Assembly: GCA_026419335.1 (NCBI GenBank)
Contig: JANZZP010000008.1
Coordinates: 1 to 9,769, forward strand
Source of the DNA: Elusimicrobiales bacterium
Lineage (GTDB): Bacteria > Elusimicrobiota > Elusimicrobia > Elusimicrobiales > UBA9959
Direction: 5' to 3'
DNA: 9,769 bases
The position numbers were made by a program, and so were the translations under genes. The notes below the pieces were generated by a model. That model ran no database searches, was not told the origin of the DNA, and was given only the letters and a program-made list of their open reading frames with translations. This document shows positions 1 to 7,032 of this stretch, piece by piece (position 1 is the first letter of the stretch; the number at the start of each line of letters is the position of its first letter).

Positions 1-491
1 TGAGCTGGTAGATTTGTTCCAGTGTTTTTTTCATCATACATATTAATTGGAATATTTTGAGAATATCTTAAATTTTCTTTTTGAAAAGTATTAAAAATTC
101 CCTTAGATAGATATTTTTCATCATCAACTCCTGTAAAAACCTGCTCTCCCTTTTTAGCTATAACAGTAGCAGTTCCTGTATCTTGACATAATGGAAGTTT
201 GAAATTTTTTGAAATTATTGCATCTTCTAAAAACAAATAAGCAATATATTTATCATTATCTGAAGCAGATGGATCTGTGAGTATTGATGCTGTTTGCTCT
301 AAATGTTTGATTCTATATAAAAATTCGATATCTCTAAAAGCTTCTTGACTGAGCAATTCTAAAGCTTTAGGATTAACTTTTAAATATTTTTTATTTCCAC
401 ATTTAAAAATATCTACATACCTATTTGTTAATAATCTATATTTAACTTTTTGTTTTTTAAAATCCAAAATTTTTTTAAACTCAAATTTCAT
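1..491 (-). CDS. fumA: Class I (Fe-S) fumarate hydratase, N-terminal part, cut by window edge
   Basis: Interconverts fumarate and (S)-malate in the cytosol with an oxygen-labile [4Fe-4S] cluster. I translated 163 codons from the ATG at 491-489; the gene runs off the left edge. The sequence follows the single-chain FumA/FumB family closely: an early YRLLT segment, then DPSASDNDKYIA (residues 73-84), LPLCQDTGTAT (99-109) with C102 matching the first cluster cysteine, NLRYSQ (140-145) and NTGTNLPA (156-163). The N-terminal extension before the CQDTGT motif resembles the long single-chain enzyme (about 500-550 residues) more than the separate alpha subunit of the two-subunit type. An AAGGAGG ribosome site lies 7 nt before the ATG. 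It is the last visible gene of the leftward block, 40 nt after the nitroreductase. The family call is firm; the single-chain form is inferred because two-thirds of the gene is outside. Confidence 0.93.
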   Translation of the reverse strand, partial: MKFEFKKILDFKKQKVKYRLLTNRYVDIFKCGNKKYLKVNPKALELLSQEAFRDIEFLYRIKHLEQTASILTDPSASDNDKYIAYLFLEDAIISKNFKLPLCQDTGTATVIAKKGEQVFTGVDDEKYLSKGIFNTFQKENLRYSQNIPINMYDEKNTGTNLPA

Positions 492-498
492 AAATTAA

Positions 499-505
499 CC
501 TCCTT
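499..505 (-). promoter_or_regulatory. Ribosome binding site of the fumarase gene
   Basis: Read on the minus strand this is AAGGAGG, 7 nt before the ATG at 491. It is the most canonical Shine-Dalgarno in the leftward block and fixes the fumarase start. The 40-nt spacer that contains it (492-531) shows no hairpin or convincing promoter. Confidence 0.8.
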
Positions 506-531
506 AAATCTAAAACAAGTATACACACCAG

Positions 532-1128
532 TTATTTTACATTTTTAGGAATACCTACAGGAATAATATAAAGAACTTCATTTTCAATATCTAAAATTTT
601 TTTAACTTTATCACCATCAAATGCCCCTATCATAACAGTTCCAAGCTCAAGTGAAGAAGCAATAAGGTGAATATTTTGTCCAATATGACCTGCCTCCATA
701 TAAGTATATCTATAACCTCTTTCTCCGTAACGCAAAGTAATTTTAAAGTAATTAGCAGACACAATAATTATAAAGGATGAATCTGCTACAAACATCTGTT
801 TATAAGAGGATATAGCAAGATCACTTCGGAAATCTCCTTTTTTCAATAACTTTACTGAATGATTTTCTTCATCATATTCATAAATACCCTGTTCCAATCC
901 TTTTACATTACCCACAACAACATAAATTTTCATAGGATAAATTGCGCCAGCAGAAGGAACAGTCTTTCTACCTGAAGAACTTTTTCCATAAGAAGCCCAT
1001 AGAAATTTTGAAAATATATCTAAACTTATATATTCATCTTTTTTATATGATCTAATAGATTTCCTATTATAAATAGCCTCATCGAGAGTTTTTTTTGAAA
1101 ATTCTACCTTAGGAAGTTTTATTTCCAT
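532..1128 (-). CDS. SagB/ThcOx-like nitroreductase-family flavoprotein
   Basis: Probable FMN-dependent oxidoreductase of 198 residues. Visible family segments are an N-terminal IKLP, NRKSIRSY (residues 21-28, FMN phosphate-binding type), FLWASYG (42-48), PSAGAIYP (58-65), GERGYRYTYMEAGHIGQN (135-152) and LGTVMIGAF (162-170). These match stand-alone SagB-type relatives, whose best-known members oxidise azolines in RiPP biosynthesis. No fused cyclodehydratase or docking domain is present, so its substrate is unknown. I chose the ATG at 1128 because it has GGGGG-N4-ATG, the same layout as tldD and pmbA, and because the family usually begins near IKLP. An in-frame ATG at 1185 would add 19 mainly hydrophobic residues and overlap the upstream gene by 14 nt; it cannot be excluded as a short leader. 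The gene lies between the barrel protein and the fumarase, same strand. Confidence 0.85.
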   Translation of the reverse strand: MEIKLPKVEFSKKTLDEAIYNRKSIRSYKKDEYISLDIFSKFLWASYGKSSSGRKTVPSAGAIYPMKIYVVVGNVKGLEQGIYEYDEENHSVKLLKKGDFRSDLAISSYKQMFVADSSFIIIVSANYFKITLRYGERGYRYTYMEAGHIGQNIHLIASSLELGTVMIGAFDGDKVKKILDIENEVLYIIPVGIPKNVK

Positions 1129-1132
1129 AACA

Positions 1133-1137
1133 CCCCC
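1133..1137 (-). promoter_or_regulatory. GGGGG ribosome binding site that decides the nitroreductase start
   Basis: On the minus strand this reads GGGGG, four bases before the ATG at 1128-1126. The same GGGGG-N4-ATG arrangement occurs before tldD and pmbA in this operon. It is the main reason to prefer 1128 over the upstream in-frame ATG at 1185. Confidence 0.6.
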
Positions 1138-1171
1138 ATCTAAAATATTCAAAAAAATATATATTATTAGC

Positions 1172-2368
1172 TTAGTTAAAAACATAATTTATCTCTGAGC
1201 TGTATATAGAACCAAAAGAATAACTTATTCCAATATGTAAACTATAAGAATAATTATTTTTCATCTCTTTAGTTTTAAGTAATATTTCTTGAAGAGATAA
1301 ATTCTTCTTAGATATATTAAGATTAGTGTTTTCTATTGCATAAACACCATTTAAATTAAATGAAAATCCTTTACCAATATTTATAGATAAAATCGAATCT
1401 ATACTAAATTCACGTTTAGAAATATCTTTTAAATAGTACATATAACTCATATAATTTTCAAAATTACCCCATTTTCTTTTTATCTCCCATATAAATGAAA
1501 CGCTATGAGCTGTAAGTAATTCCTTTGTCTTATTATAAATAGTTTCTTCTGTATAGTCATAATAGTATCCACATATAGAAGTTCTAAATCTTAATTTAGT
1601 TTTAAGAGACTGTTCATAAGGAAAAATGCTATATTCTCCAGAACCACAAATACTTGTTTTAAAATCATAATTTTGATAAGTTGATCTACTCATACTCAAA
1701 AAACAACGTCCACCTATATGATTAGAAAAAGCATAAATATAACTTCCCGAAAAACTACTGCTTTTAGTTTCAGTTTCATAATAACCTTTATACTTATTAT
1801 TAGAAAAATAATTATAATAACTAAAACTTAAATCCTCCTTTCTAGTGGTTTTTGAAGCAACAATATTACTGTTTAAAGCACTGCTACTATAATTTCTATC
1901 ACCACTTAAGTTAGTATAAAAACTCAATTTAAAAACCCAACCTTTCCATGGATCATTTTGTAGTTGCTTTTCTAAAAAATTACTCCTGTAATCTATAGAT
2001 ATACTGTCTATAATAGGATGGTCAGAAAGATAATTAAGCAAACCGATTTTAATTCTTTTAACAAGTTTTTCTCTTATTATATCTTGAGAGTCATTAGGTT
2101 CTGTCATAAAAGTAATCTCTTTTTTGTTCAAATTAGATTTTGTCAGTGGTTCAAAGCTAATAACATATTTTTTAATATTTGTAGTAGCATGCTCATAATC
2201 TATAGAAATATAGACATCAGCATAATAATACTCTCTAACCATATCAACAAAAGAAATGCTTTCTTTTATAAAATCATAATCACAATATTTTTTACAATCT
2301 ATGAAAATTTTTATATTATTCTGTTGTTGAGAAAATATAAAAATACTAAATAAAAATAAAAAAATCAT
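1172..2368 (-). CDS. Uncharacterised outer-membrane beta-barrel protein with N-terminal periplasmic domain
   Basis: About 398 residues. A hydrophobic N-terminus (MIFLFLFSIFIFS, residues 1-13) looks like a signal peptide, though it lacks the usual basic n-region. Next is a small alpha/beta-looking segment (about 20-115) with a conserved-looking FIDC...CDYDFI...FV..VRE...ADV pattern at 22-52. From about residue 145 to the end, short alternating strands rich in Tyr, Ser, Phe and Asn follow one another (SFSYYNYFS, SYSFGSIYSS), ending in an aromatic-poor VFN. This is the look of an outer-membrane barrel. From memory it resembles an unnamed family in Bacteroidota-like genomes, but I know no function. 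The ATG at 2368 overlaps the amrS stop as ATGA, implying translational coupling; a GTG at 2374 is an alternative. TAA at 1172-1174. Function is not assigned; location is inferred from the signal and strand pattern. Confidence 0.75.
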   Translation of the reverse strand: MIFLFLFSIFIFSQQQNNIKIFIDCKKYCDYDFIKESISFVDMVREYYYADVYISIDYEHATTNIKKYVISFEPLTKSNLNKKEITFMTEPNDSQDIIREKLVKRIKIGLLNYLSDHPIIDSISIDYRSNFLEKQLQNDPWKGWVFKLSFYTNLSGDRNYSSSALNSNIVASKTTRKEDLSFSYYNYFSNNKYKGYYETETKSSSFSGSYIYAFSNHIGGRCFLSMSRSTYQNYDFKTSICGSGEYSIFPYEQSLKTKLRFRTSICGYYYDYTEETIYNKTKELLTAHSVSFIWEIKRKWGNFENYMSYMYYLKDISKREFSIDSILSINIGKGFSFNLNGVYAIENTNLNISKKNLSLQEILLKTKEMKNNYSYSLHIGISYSFGSIYSSEINYVFN

Positions 2369-3483
2369 CTCCACACGCCTGAAATAAAACTACCCTCAGG
2401 ACATTTTCCATTTTTTAAGTTGTTTTTCAATACTAAAAATCCTCTTCGCTCGATAGCAATACTTCCATCAGGACAATACGTATTTTCCCCTTCAGGATAA
2501 CTTATATTTCCTACATAAACATATTTGATCCCCATATCAATAGCAATTTTTCTTGCTTCAATTAAAGTTTGTAGAGGGGTTGGTGGAGTTTGAGTCATTT
2601 GATAATCTGGATGAAAACGTGTAAAATGTAGAGGGACATCACTACCAAGATTTTCTTTTATCCAACTACAAAGCTTTTTTATATCCTCTATTTTATCATT
2701 TCCACCTGGTATAACAAGATTTACTATTTCTAAGTGTTTTTTTGATTGTTTAATTATTTTCATTGTCTCTAAAATTGGTTCAACTCTACCTTGAGTATAT
2801 TTAAGATAGAAACCTGGATTAAATCCTTTAAAATCAACCTTTACAGCATCAACATGTTTTAACATATATTTTAAAGGCTCAGGATTAATAAAACCAGCAG
2901 TAACAACTACATTTTTTAAACCATTTTTTTTAGCGATTTTTGCCGTGTCAATTAAATATTCAAAAAAAACAACAGGTTCAGAATAAGTATAAGCAATAGA
3001 TTTTGAACCGCTTTTAATAGCTAACTCAACAAGTTTTTCAGGTTCAATAAAAACATCATCATCAGTCGAATTTCTTTGAGAAATTTGCCAATTTTGACAA
3101 AACTTACATCTCAAATTACAACCAGCACAAGCAACAGAAAATGATTTTGTTCCAGGTAAAAAATGAAAAAACGGTTTTTTTTCTATCGGATCCACATTTA
3201 TTGCCGCAATTTTTCCATAATTTAAAGAATACAAAACACCATCAATATTTTGTCTAACTCTACAAAAACCAATCCCCCCATCTCCTAAAACACATCTACG
3301 AGGGCAAAGATTACATCTAACCTTTTTTTCATCAAGTTTTTCATAAAACAAAGCTTTTTTTAATTTTATTTTTTTAGAATCGTGTTCTTTTTGATTTATA
3401 GAAAAAAGAAAAACTTTAAATTTATCTAAAATAAGTAAAATAATAATAAACAAAAAACAGACACCAAAAATTTTTCTCAACAT
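2365..3483 (-). CDS. amrS: AmmeMemoRadiSam-system radical SAM protein (AmrS-like) with N-terminal membrane anchor
   Basis: 372 residues. The core starts near residue 43 (KKALFYEKL). It carries an N-terminal cysteine motif, CNLCPRRC (57-64) and C74, and the radical SAM CX3CX2C cluster site C122, C126, C129 in ACAGCNLRCKFCQNW. Other family segments are YTYSEP (165-170), VDAVKVDFKG (211-220), LHFTRFHPDY (285-294), YVGN (323-326), NTYCP (334-338) and a final SGVW. The family is named for co-occurrence with AMMECR1 and Memo domains; its reaction is not established. Neither partner is in this window. Two features are unusual. Residues about 5-30 form a hydrophobic segment not needed for the core, suggesting a membrane anchor or leader. 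The C-terminal pair of motifs, often CPxC and CxxC, reads CPDG and CPEG, with the second cysteines missing. The start is one base after the tldD stop, and the end overlaps the barrel gene by 4 nt. Confidence 0.9.
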   Translation of the reverse strand: MLRKIFGVCFLFIIILLILDKFKVFLFSINQKEHDSKKIKLKKALFYEKLDEKKVRCNLCPRRCVLGDGGIGFCRVRQNIDGVLYSLNYGKIAAINVDPIEKKPFFHFLPGTKSFSVACAGCNLRCKFCQNWQISQRNSTDDDVFIEPEKLVELAIKSGSKSIAYTYSEPVVFFEYLIDTAKIAKKNGLKNVVVTAGFINPEPLKYMLKHVDAVKVDFKGFNPGFYLKYTQGRVEPILETMKIIKQSKKHLEIVNLVIPGGNDKIEDIKKLCSWIKENLGSDVPLHFTRFHPDYQMTQTPPTPLQTLIEARKIAIDMGIKYVYVGNISYPEGENTYCPDGSIAIERRGFLVLKNNLKNGKCPEGSFISGVWR

Positions 3484-3484
3484 C

Positions 3485-4924
3485 TTATCTAGAGAAAATT
3501 TTTACATTCCTAAATCTAGCAGGACTTGATGCATGACTCATTCTAAATGTCTGAGGTGGTTGTCCTTTGCCACAATTTGAAACTCCATATAATTTCCAAT
3601 ACTTTTCATTTGCTATTGCATCACAATTACCCCAAAATTTAGGGGTTATTCCTTGATATACAGGATTTTTAACCATCTTAATTTTTTTACCATTCTCAAT
3701 TAGCCATCCTATTTCACAACCAAATTGAAAATTAAGCCTTTTTTGATCTATACTCCAAGATTTATTATTTTCCATTATTATTCCTTTTTTAGTACTCCTT
3801 ATAATGTCTTCATACTCCCACTCCCCAGGCATTAAACTTAAATTAGTTATTCTAATTATTGGTATACTTCTATATGAATCTGCTCTGTTAGCTCCCCTAC
3901 TTCTTTCTTCTTTAATAGCATAAGCAAATTCTCTGTTTGTCATATAACCTGATAAAATTCCATTTTTGACTATATGCCATCTTTGAGCTCTAACTCCATC
4001 ATCATCATATCCACAAGTTGCAAGTCCTCCTGGAAGTGTAGTGTCTGCAACAAGATTTACTATAGGACTTCCATACCTAAACTTACCAAGTTTTTCTATT
4101 GTCAGAAAACTAGAACCAGCATAAGATTCCTCATATCCTAAAACTCTATCTAATTCAGTTGCATGACCTGTTGATTCATGAATTTGAAGGGCAAGCTGAT
4201 CACCATATATTATTAAATCCCTTTCATCATCTGGACAATTTTCAGCAGAAAGCAAAGCACATGCTTCTTCTCTAACCCTTTCAGCATTCTCAATGAGACC
4301 TAAATCCTCTATAAATTCCCATCCCATACCAAGCATAAAAGCATGACCTCCAGGGTAAGATCTAGTCTGTATTTCATTATTATCAATTGCTGTTGCTGAA
4401 TATCCAGCACCAGTGTAGTAAAAAATCTGTTCTATATCTGAACCCTCAGTAGAAGCATAATATTTGTGAGTTTTTACAAGATTAATCTTAGAGATAGCTA
4501 TTTTTACCTTGCTGTTTTTTAAAATAATATCATTTATAGAGTAAAGCATATTTATCTTATCTTCAATACTCACTGAAAAAGGGTCTTTTAAAATTGGAGT
4601 TTTCCATATATCTTGATAGGTTGGTTCTGGTAATAGCTTTACTCGTAGATTTCTTAAAGTAGATGATGCTTTTGCCACATCTATTGCATTTTTTACAATT
4701 TTTTCTAACTCGCTCTGAGACATATTATTACTTGATGAAAATCCCCAACCTCCATTAACTAAAACTCTAACACCAAAACCAAGTGAGACATCATCTCTAA
4801 GTTCTACTATTTCTTTGTTTTTTACTATTATATTCTGAATTCTTTCTTCAATTATTCTTATATCCCCAAAACTAACCCTTTTCATTTTCATCATATCAAC
4901 AGCTTTTTTCAAGAAATCTTTCAT
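3485..4924 (-). CDS. tldD: TldD metalloprotease subunit
   Basis: Zinc-bearing subunit of the TldD/TldE heterodimeric peptidase, which degrades unfolded or modified peptides in the cytosol and in E. coli cleaves the microcin B17 leader and CcdA. At 479 residues it is close to the 481 of the E. coli protein. The metal and catalytic motif HESTGH (residues 249-254, HExxxH) is intact, and C451 in GVSNCGKGQP fits the third zinc ligand. Other family blocks are FGVRVLVNGGWGF (50-62), LATCGYDDDG (301-310) and SIDQKRLNFQFGCEIGW (391-407). The ATG at 4924 has GGGGG four bases upstream. It follows its partner pmbA by 9 nt and precedes amrS by one base, so all three are surely co-transcribed. The physiological substrate here is unknown. 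Confidence 0.96.
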   Translation of the reverse strand: MKDFLKKAVDMMKMKRVSFGDIRIIEERIQNIIVKNKEIVELRDDVSLGFGVRVLVNGGWGFSSSNNMSQSELEKIVKNAIDVAKASSTLRNLRVKLLPEPTYQDIWKTPILKDPFSVSIEDKINMLYSINDIILKNSKVKIAISKINLVKTHKYYASTEGSDIEQIFYYTGAGYSATAIDNNEIQTRSYPGGHAFMLGMGWEFIEDLGLIENAERVREEACALLSAENCPDDERDLIIYGDQLALQIHESTGHATELDRVLGYEESYAGSSFLTIEKLGKFRYGSPIVNLVADTTLPGGLATCGYDDDGVRAQRWHIVKNGILSGYMTNREFAYAIKEERSRGANRADSYRSIPIIRITNLSLMPGEWEYEDIIRSTKKGIIMENNKSWSIDQKRLNFQFGCEIGWLIENGKKIKMVKNPVYQGITPKFWGNCDAIANEKYWKLYGVSNCGKGQPPQTFRMSHASSPARFRNVKIFSR

Positions 4925-4928
4925 ATTT

Positions 4929-4933
4929 CCCCC
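4929..4933 (-). promoter_or_regulatory. GGGGG ribosome binding site of tldD
   Basis: Minus-strand GGGGG sits four bases before the tldD ATG at 4924 and immediately after the pmbA stop codon (TAA, 4936-4934). Stop, ribosome site and start are packed in 15 nt, which favours reinitiation by ribosomes finishing pmbA. Confidence 0.65.
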
Positions 4934-6253
4934 TTAAAACTCAGTAGATGATGAGAAATTAAAATCCGATATCTTTATAGCAGGTGAATATATTCCACCA
5001 TTCCACCAATCATATACTTCTCTTTCTTGAGATAATTCCTCAATATTTGAAAAAGCTTCAACTATACTTTGAGTAAATCTCATATTTTTGATTGCAGACA
5101 CAATCTTACCATCTTTTATTAAAAACGTACCGTTTCTAGTCATACCAGTCAACTCAATAGTTTTTGGTTTTAAAGCATTTACATAATGTAGTTCAGTAAC
5201 CAAAATACCATAATCAGTATCTGATATAATTTCGTTAATACTTCTTTTTCCACCTTCTACAGACATAGCAACTGGTATAGCTCCGTAAGCGTTGGGTTCA
5301 AATAAAGAATGCCCGTTATACTTAAAACCTGTAAGATGTGCTGTTTTTTTATCAGTAACAAGTTCTTTTATAACTCCATTTTCCACTAACACCACTCTTT
5401 CTCTTGGATATCCCTCAAAATCAAAAGGCATAACACTAAATGGGAAGCTAATAGGGTCTTCAATTATGGTAAGTTTATCACTTAATACTTTTTTACCTAA
5501 GTTATTTGAAACAAAGCTTCTATTTTCATAATAAGATAATGCATTAAAACCAAGATAACCCATATATCCTATAAGTTCAACACATGCTAAAGGTTCTAAT
5601 ATAACTTTATATTTACCAGGCTTTATTTCAGTAGTTCTTCTTGCTGAATCTGATTTTCTGAGTGCTATTTGATTTATTCTTTCATAATCTATATCATCTT
5701 TCCAAGAATTAGCCTGTGCTTTACCATAACCACCATTTCTGTTAACAGTTATCTCATATGAGATCCCAGTAAATACTGCCTTTTGATTTAAACCATAACT
5801 ATCTCTTATAATAATTTCATTTTGAAAATCTGAAATTATTCCATATGCAAGTCTTGATGTTTTATTGCAAAAAGAAAGAAAATTTTTTATTCTTTTGGCT
5901 CTAATTTGAGGAGTTATTTGAGTTATTTTTTCGTCAAAATATTTCAAAGAACTGAATTTAACTAATGTTTTGGTTGGGTATGGAACAAATTCAAGAGGTT
6001 TTGAAAATCTAAGTTTTTCTTTTGCTTTTTCCACAGCATTTTTTATACTATCATCATCAAATTTAGATATTGTAAATTTAACAGCCTTATTATCATAAAT
6101 AATCCTCACCTCTATAATCATATCTTTTCTTGAAACATTTTGAGATATTTCATTATCACCAAATCTAGTAAGATTTTCTAAAGAGGCATTATATATAATA
6201 TGTGTATAAAAACCGCTTGTATATTCAAAAATTTTGCTAATTACTGATTCCAT
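4934..6253 (-). CDS. pmbA: TldE/PmbA subunit of the TldD/TldE peptidase
   Basis: 439 residues; the non-metal partner of TldD. It shares the TldD/PmbA fold but has no HExxxH, as expected for TldE. Recognisable family segments are an N-terminal FGDNEISQN (31-39), GKYKVILEPLACVELIGY (213-230), NRSFVSNNLGKKVLS (244-258), LTIIEDP (261-267), FDFEGYPRERVVLVENG (277-293) and GILVTELHYVNALKPKT (349-365), where the glycine-rich stretch of many PmbA proteins is replaced. The C-terminus ends in YSPAIKISDF. In E. coli the pair is needed for microcin B17 maturation and export. The gene follows the GT-like gene by 11 nt and lies 9 nt before tldD, so the subunits are made together. The ATG at 6253 has GAGGGGG four bases upstream. 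Confidence 0.93.
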   Translation of the reverse strand: MESVISKIFEYTSGFYTHIIYNASLENLTRFGDNEISQNVSRKDMIIEVRIIYDNKAVKFTISKFDDDSIKNAVEKAKEKLRFSKPLEFVPYPTKTLVKFSSLKYFDEKITQITPQIRAKRIKNFLSFCNKTSRLAYGIISDFQNEIIIRDSYGLNQKAVFTGISYEITVNRNGGYGKAQANSWKDDIDYERINQIALRKSDSARRTTEIKPGKYKVILEPLACVELIGYMGYLGFNALSYYENRSFVSNNLGKKVLSDKLTIIEDPISFPFSVMPFDFEGYPRERVVLVENGVIKELVTDKKTAHLTGFKYNGHSLFEPNAYGAIPVAMSVEGGKRSINEIISDTDYGILVTELHYVNALKPKTIELTGMTRNGTFLIKDGKIVSAIKNMRFTQSIVEAFSNIEELSQEREVYDWWNGGIYSPAIKISDFNFSSSTEF

Positions 6254-6257
6254 AAAT

Positions 6258-6262
6258 CCCCC
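6258..6262 (-). promoter_or_regulatory. GGGGG ribosome binding site of pmbA
   Basis: Minus-strand GAGGGGG, with the G5 run four bases before the pmbA ATG at 6253. It begins just after the stop codon of the upstream GT-like gene (TAA, 6267-6265). Same layout as tldD. Confidence 0.65.
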
Positions 6263-6264
6263 TC

Positions 6265-7005
6265 TTAATTTCTATTTATATCAGAAATTCCATTATTATC
6301 CTGAGCATGTTCATGATGAAAATGAGTCTCTTTGGTTCTTTTCCTATGAGATTTATGTTCATTTGGTTGCTCTATTTTGATATCGATTGAGAAATCAGGA
6401 CTTTCTATCCATCTTCTAAGAGAATCATCATCTTTAATTATAAGCTTAGGTTCCATTTCAAATATTAAATACCTGTTTTTTCTGGTTTTATCTATTGTGT
6501 CATCAAAATCTGAATCATTAATTGGTGAATGAAAACTTAATACTTTAAAAGTTTCATTATTTGAACCAAACAAATACATACCACCATTTGAAGCATGCCC
6601 AATAACTATCTGTTTTTCTTTAATATTTGAAAATGCAGAGATTATATCAGATTTTTCTATAAAGGGACATAATGGATTTATCAAAACAACTTTCTCTGCC
6701 CCCATTCTAAAAGCATATTCACCGGATTTAATTACAGCAGACTGATAATCTAGACCTGAAACATCTAAATACCCAGGCTCATATAAATCAATCCATCTCA
6801 AATCAGGGAATTTTTTAGAGAAAAAATAAGATATTAAAAGTATATAATCATCATTGGTATTTTTTATTTTAGAATACGTTTTAATTGTTATATCTTTAAC
6901 AATGTTAACAGACCTTTCAACACCAAATCTCTTTTTTATTTCGCTATCTATAAAATCTACTACTGGTGGCGTAACTAAAAACAAAACAGCATTTTTCCTA
7001 TTCAT
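6265..7005 (-). CDS. Degenerate DUF2064/GT-A-like protein with His-rich C-terminal tail
   Basis: 246 residues. The order of motifs recalls the DUF2064 (TIGR04282) glycosyltransferase-A-like family: hydrophobic start with PP (residues 13-14, where the family has a PxPGxxKTRL nucleotide loop), EKVVLINPLCP (104-114, family usually IGSDCP) and ASNGGMYLFG (138-147, family usually D-GGYYLLG). The basic nucleotide loop and the acidic residues expected for metal and nucleotide binding are replaced here (SD by PL, the Asp before GG by Asn). This suggests loss of the usual catalysis or a different role. The tail holds six histidines (H217, H220, H228, H230, H231, H233) among charged residues and could bind metal. 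First gene of the leftward operon; no ribosome site precedes the ATG at 7005, in line with a very short leader. The family assignment rests on motif memory and is moderate. Confidence 0.6.
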   Translation of the reverse strand: MNRKNAVLFLVTPPVVDFIDSEIKKRFGVERSVNIVKDITIKTYSKIKNTNDDYILLISYFFSKKFPDLRWIDLYEPGYLDVSGLDYQSAVIKSGEYAFRMGAEKVVLINPLCPFIEKSDIISAFSNIKEKQIVIGHASNGGMYLFGSNNETFKVLSFHSPINDSDFDDTIDKTRKNRYLIFEMEPKLIIKDDDSLRRWIESPDFSIDIKIEQPNEHKSHRKRTKETHFHHEHAQDNNGISDINRN

Positions 7006-7032
7006 ATTTTCTATAATAAATTATACAATTTT
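7006..7032. promoter_or_regulatory. Compact divergent promoter region with opposed TATAAT boxes
   Basis: This is the only spacer between the leftward and rightward blocks. Positions 7012-7025 read TATAATAAATTATA, a near-perfect palindrome broken only by the central AA. It contains TATAAT on the plus strand (7012-7017) and TATAAT on the minus strand (7025-7020). The plus box ends 15 nt before the nadD ATG and the minus box 14 nt before the GT-like ATG, so either transcript would have a leader of roughly 8 nt. Neither gene has a Shine-Dalgarno. No good -35 lies at 16-18 nt from either box (the minus side offers only TTTTTC). The promoters are inferred; in DNA this AT-rich, chance TATAAT is possible. 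Confidence 0.45.

Noticed and set aside
492..531. Possible RiPP precursor peptide or terminator between the nitroreductase and fumarase
   Set aside because: Only 40 nt, with no open frame of useful size and no stem-loop followed by a T-run. The 43-nt gap at 1129-1171 was checked with the same result.
2018..2353. 111-codon open frame on the plus strand
   Set aside because: Antisense to the N-terminal part of the barrel protein; low-complexity Ile/Phe/Asn-rich translation typical of AT-rich shadow frames.
5292..5531. 79-codon open frame on the plus strand
   Set aside because: Antisense to conserved pmbA coding sequence, with no ribosome site or known motif.
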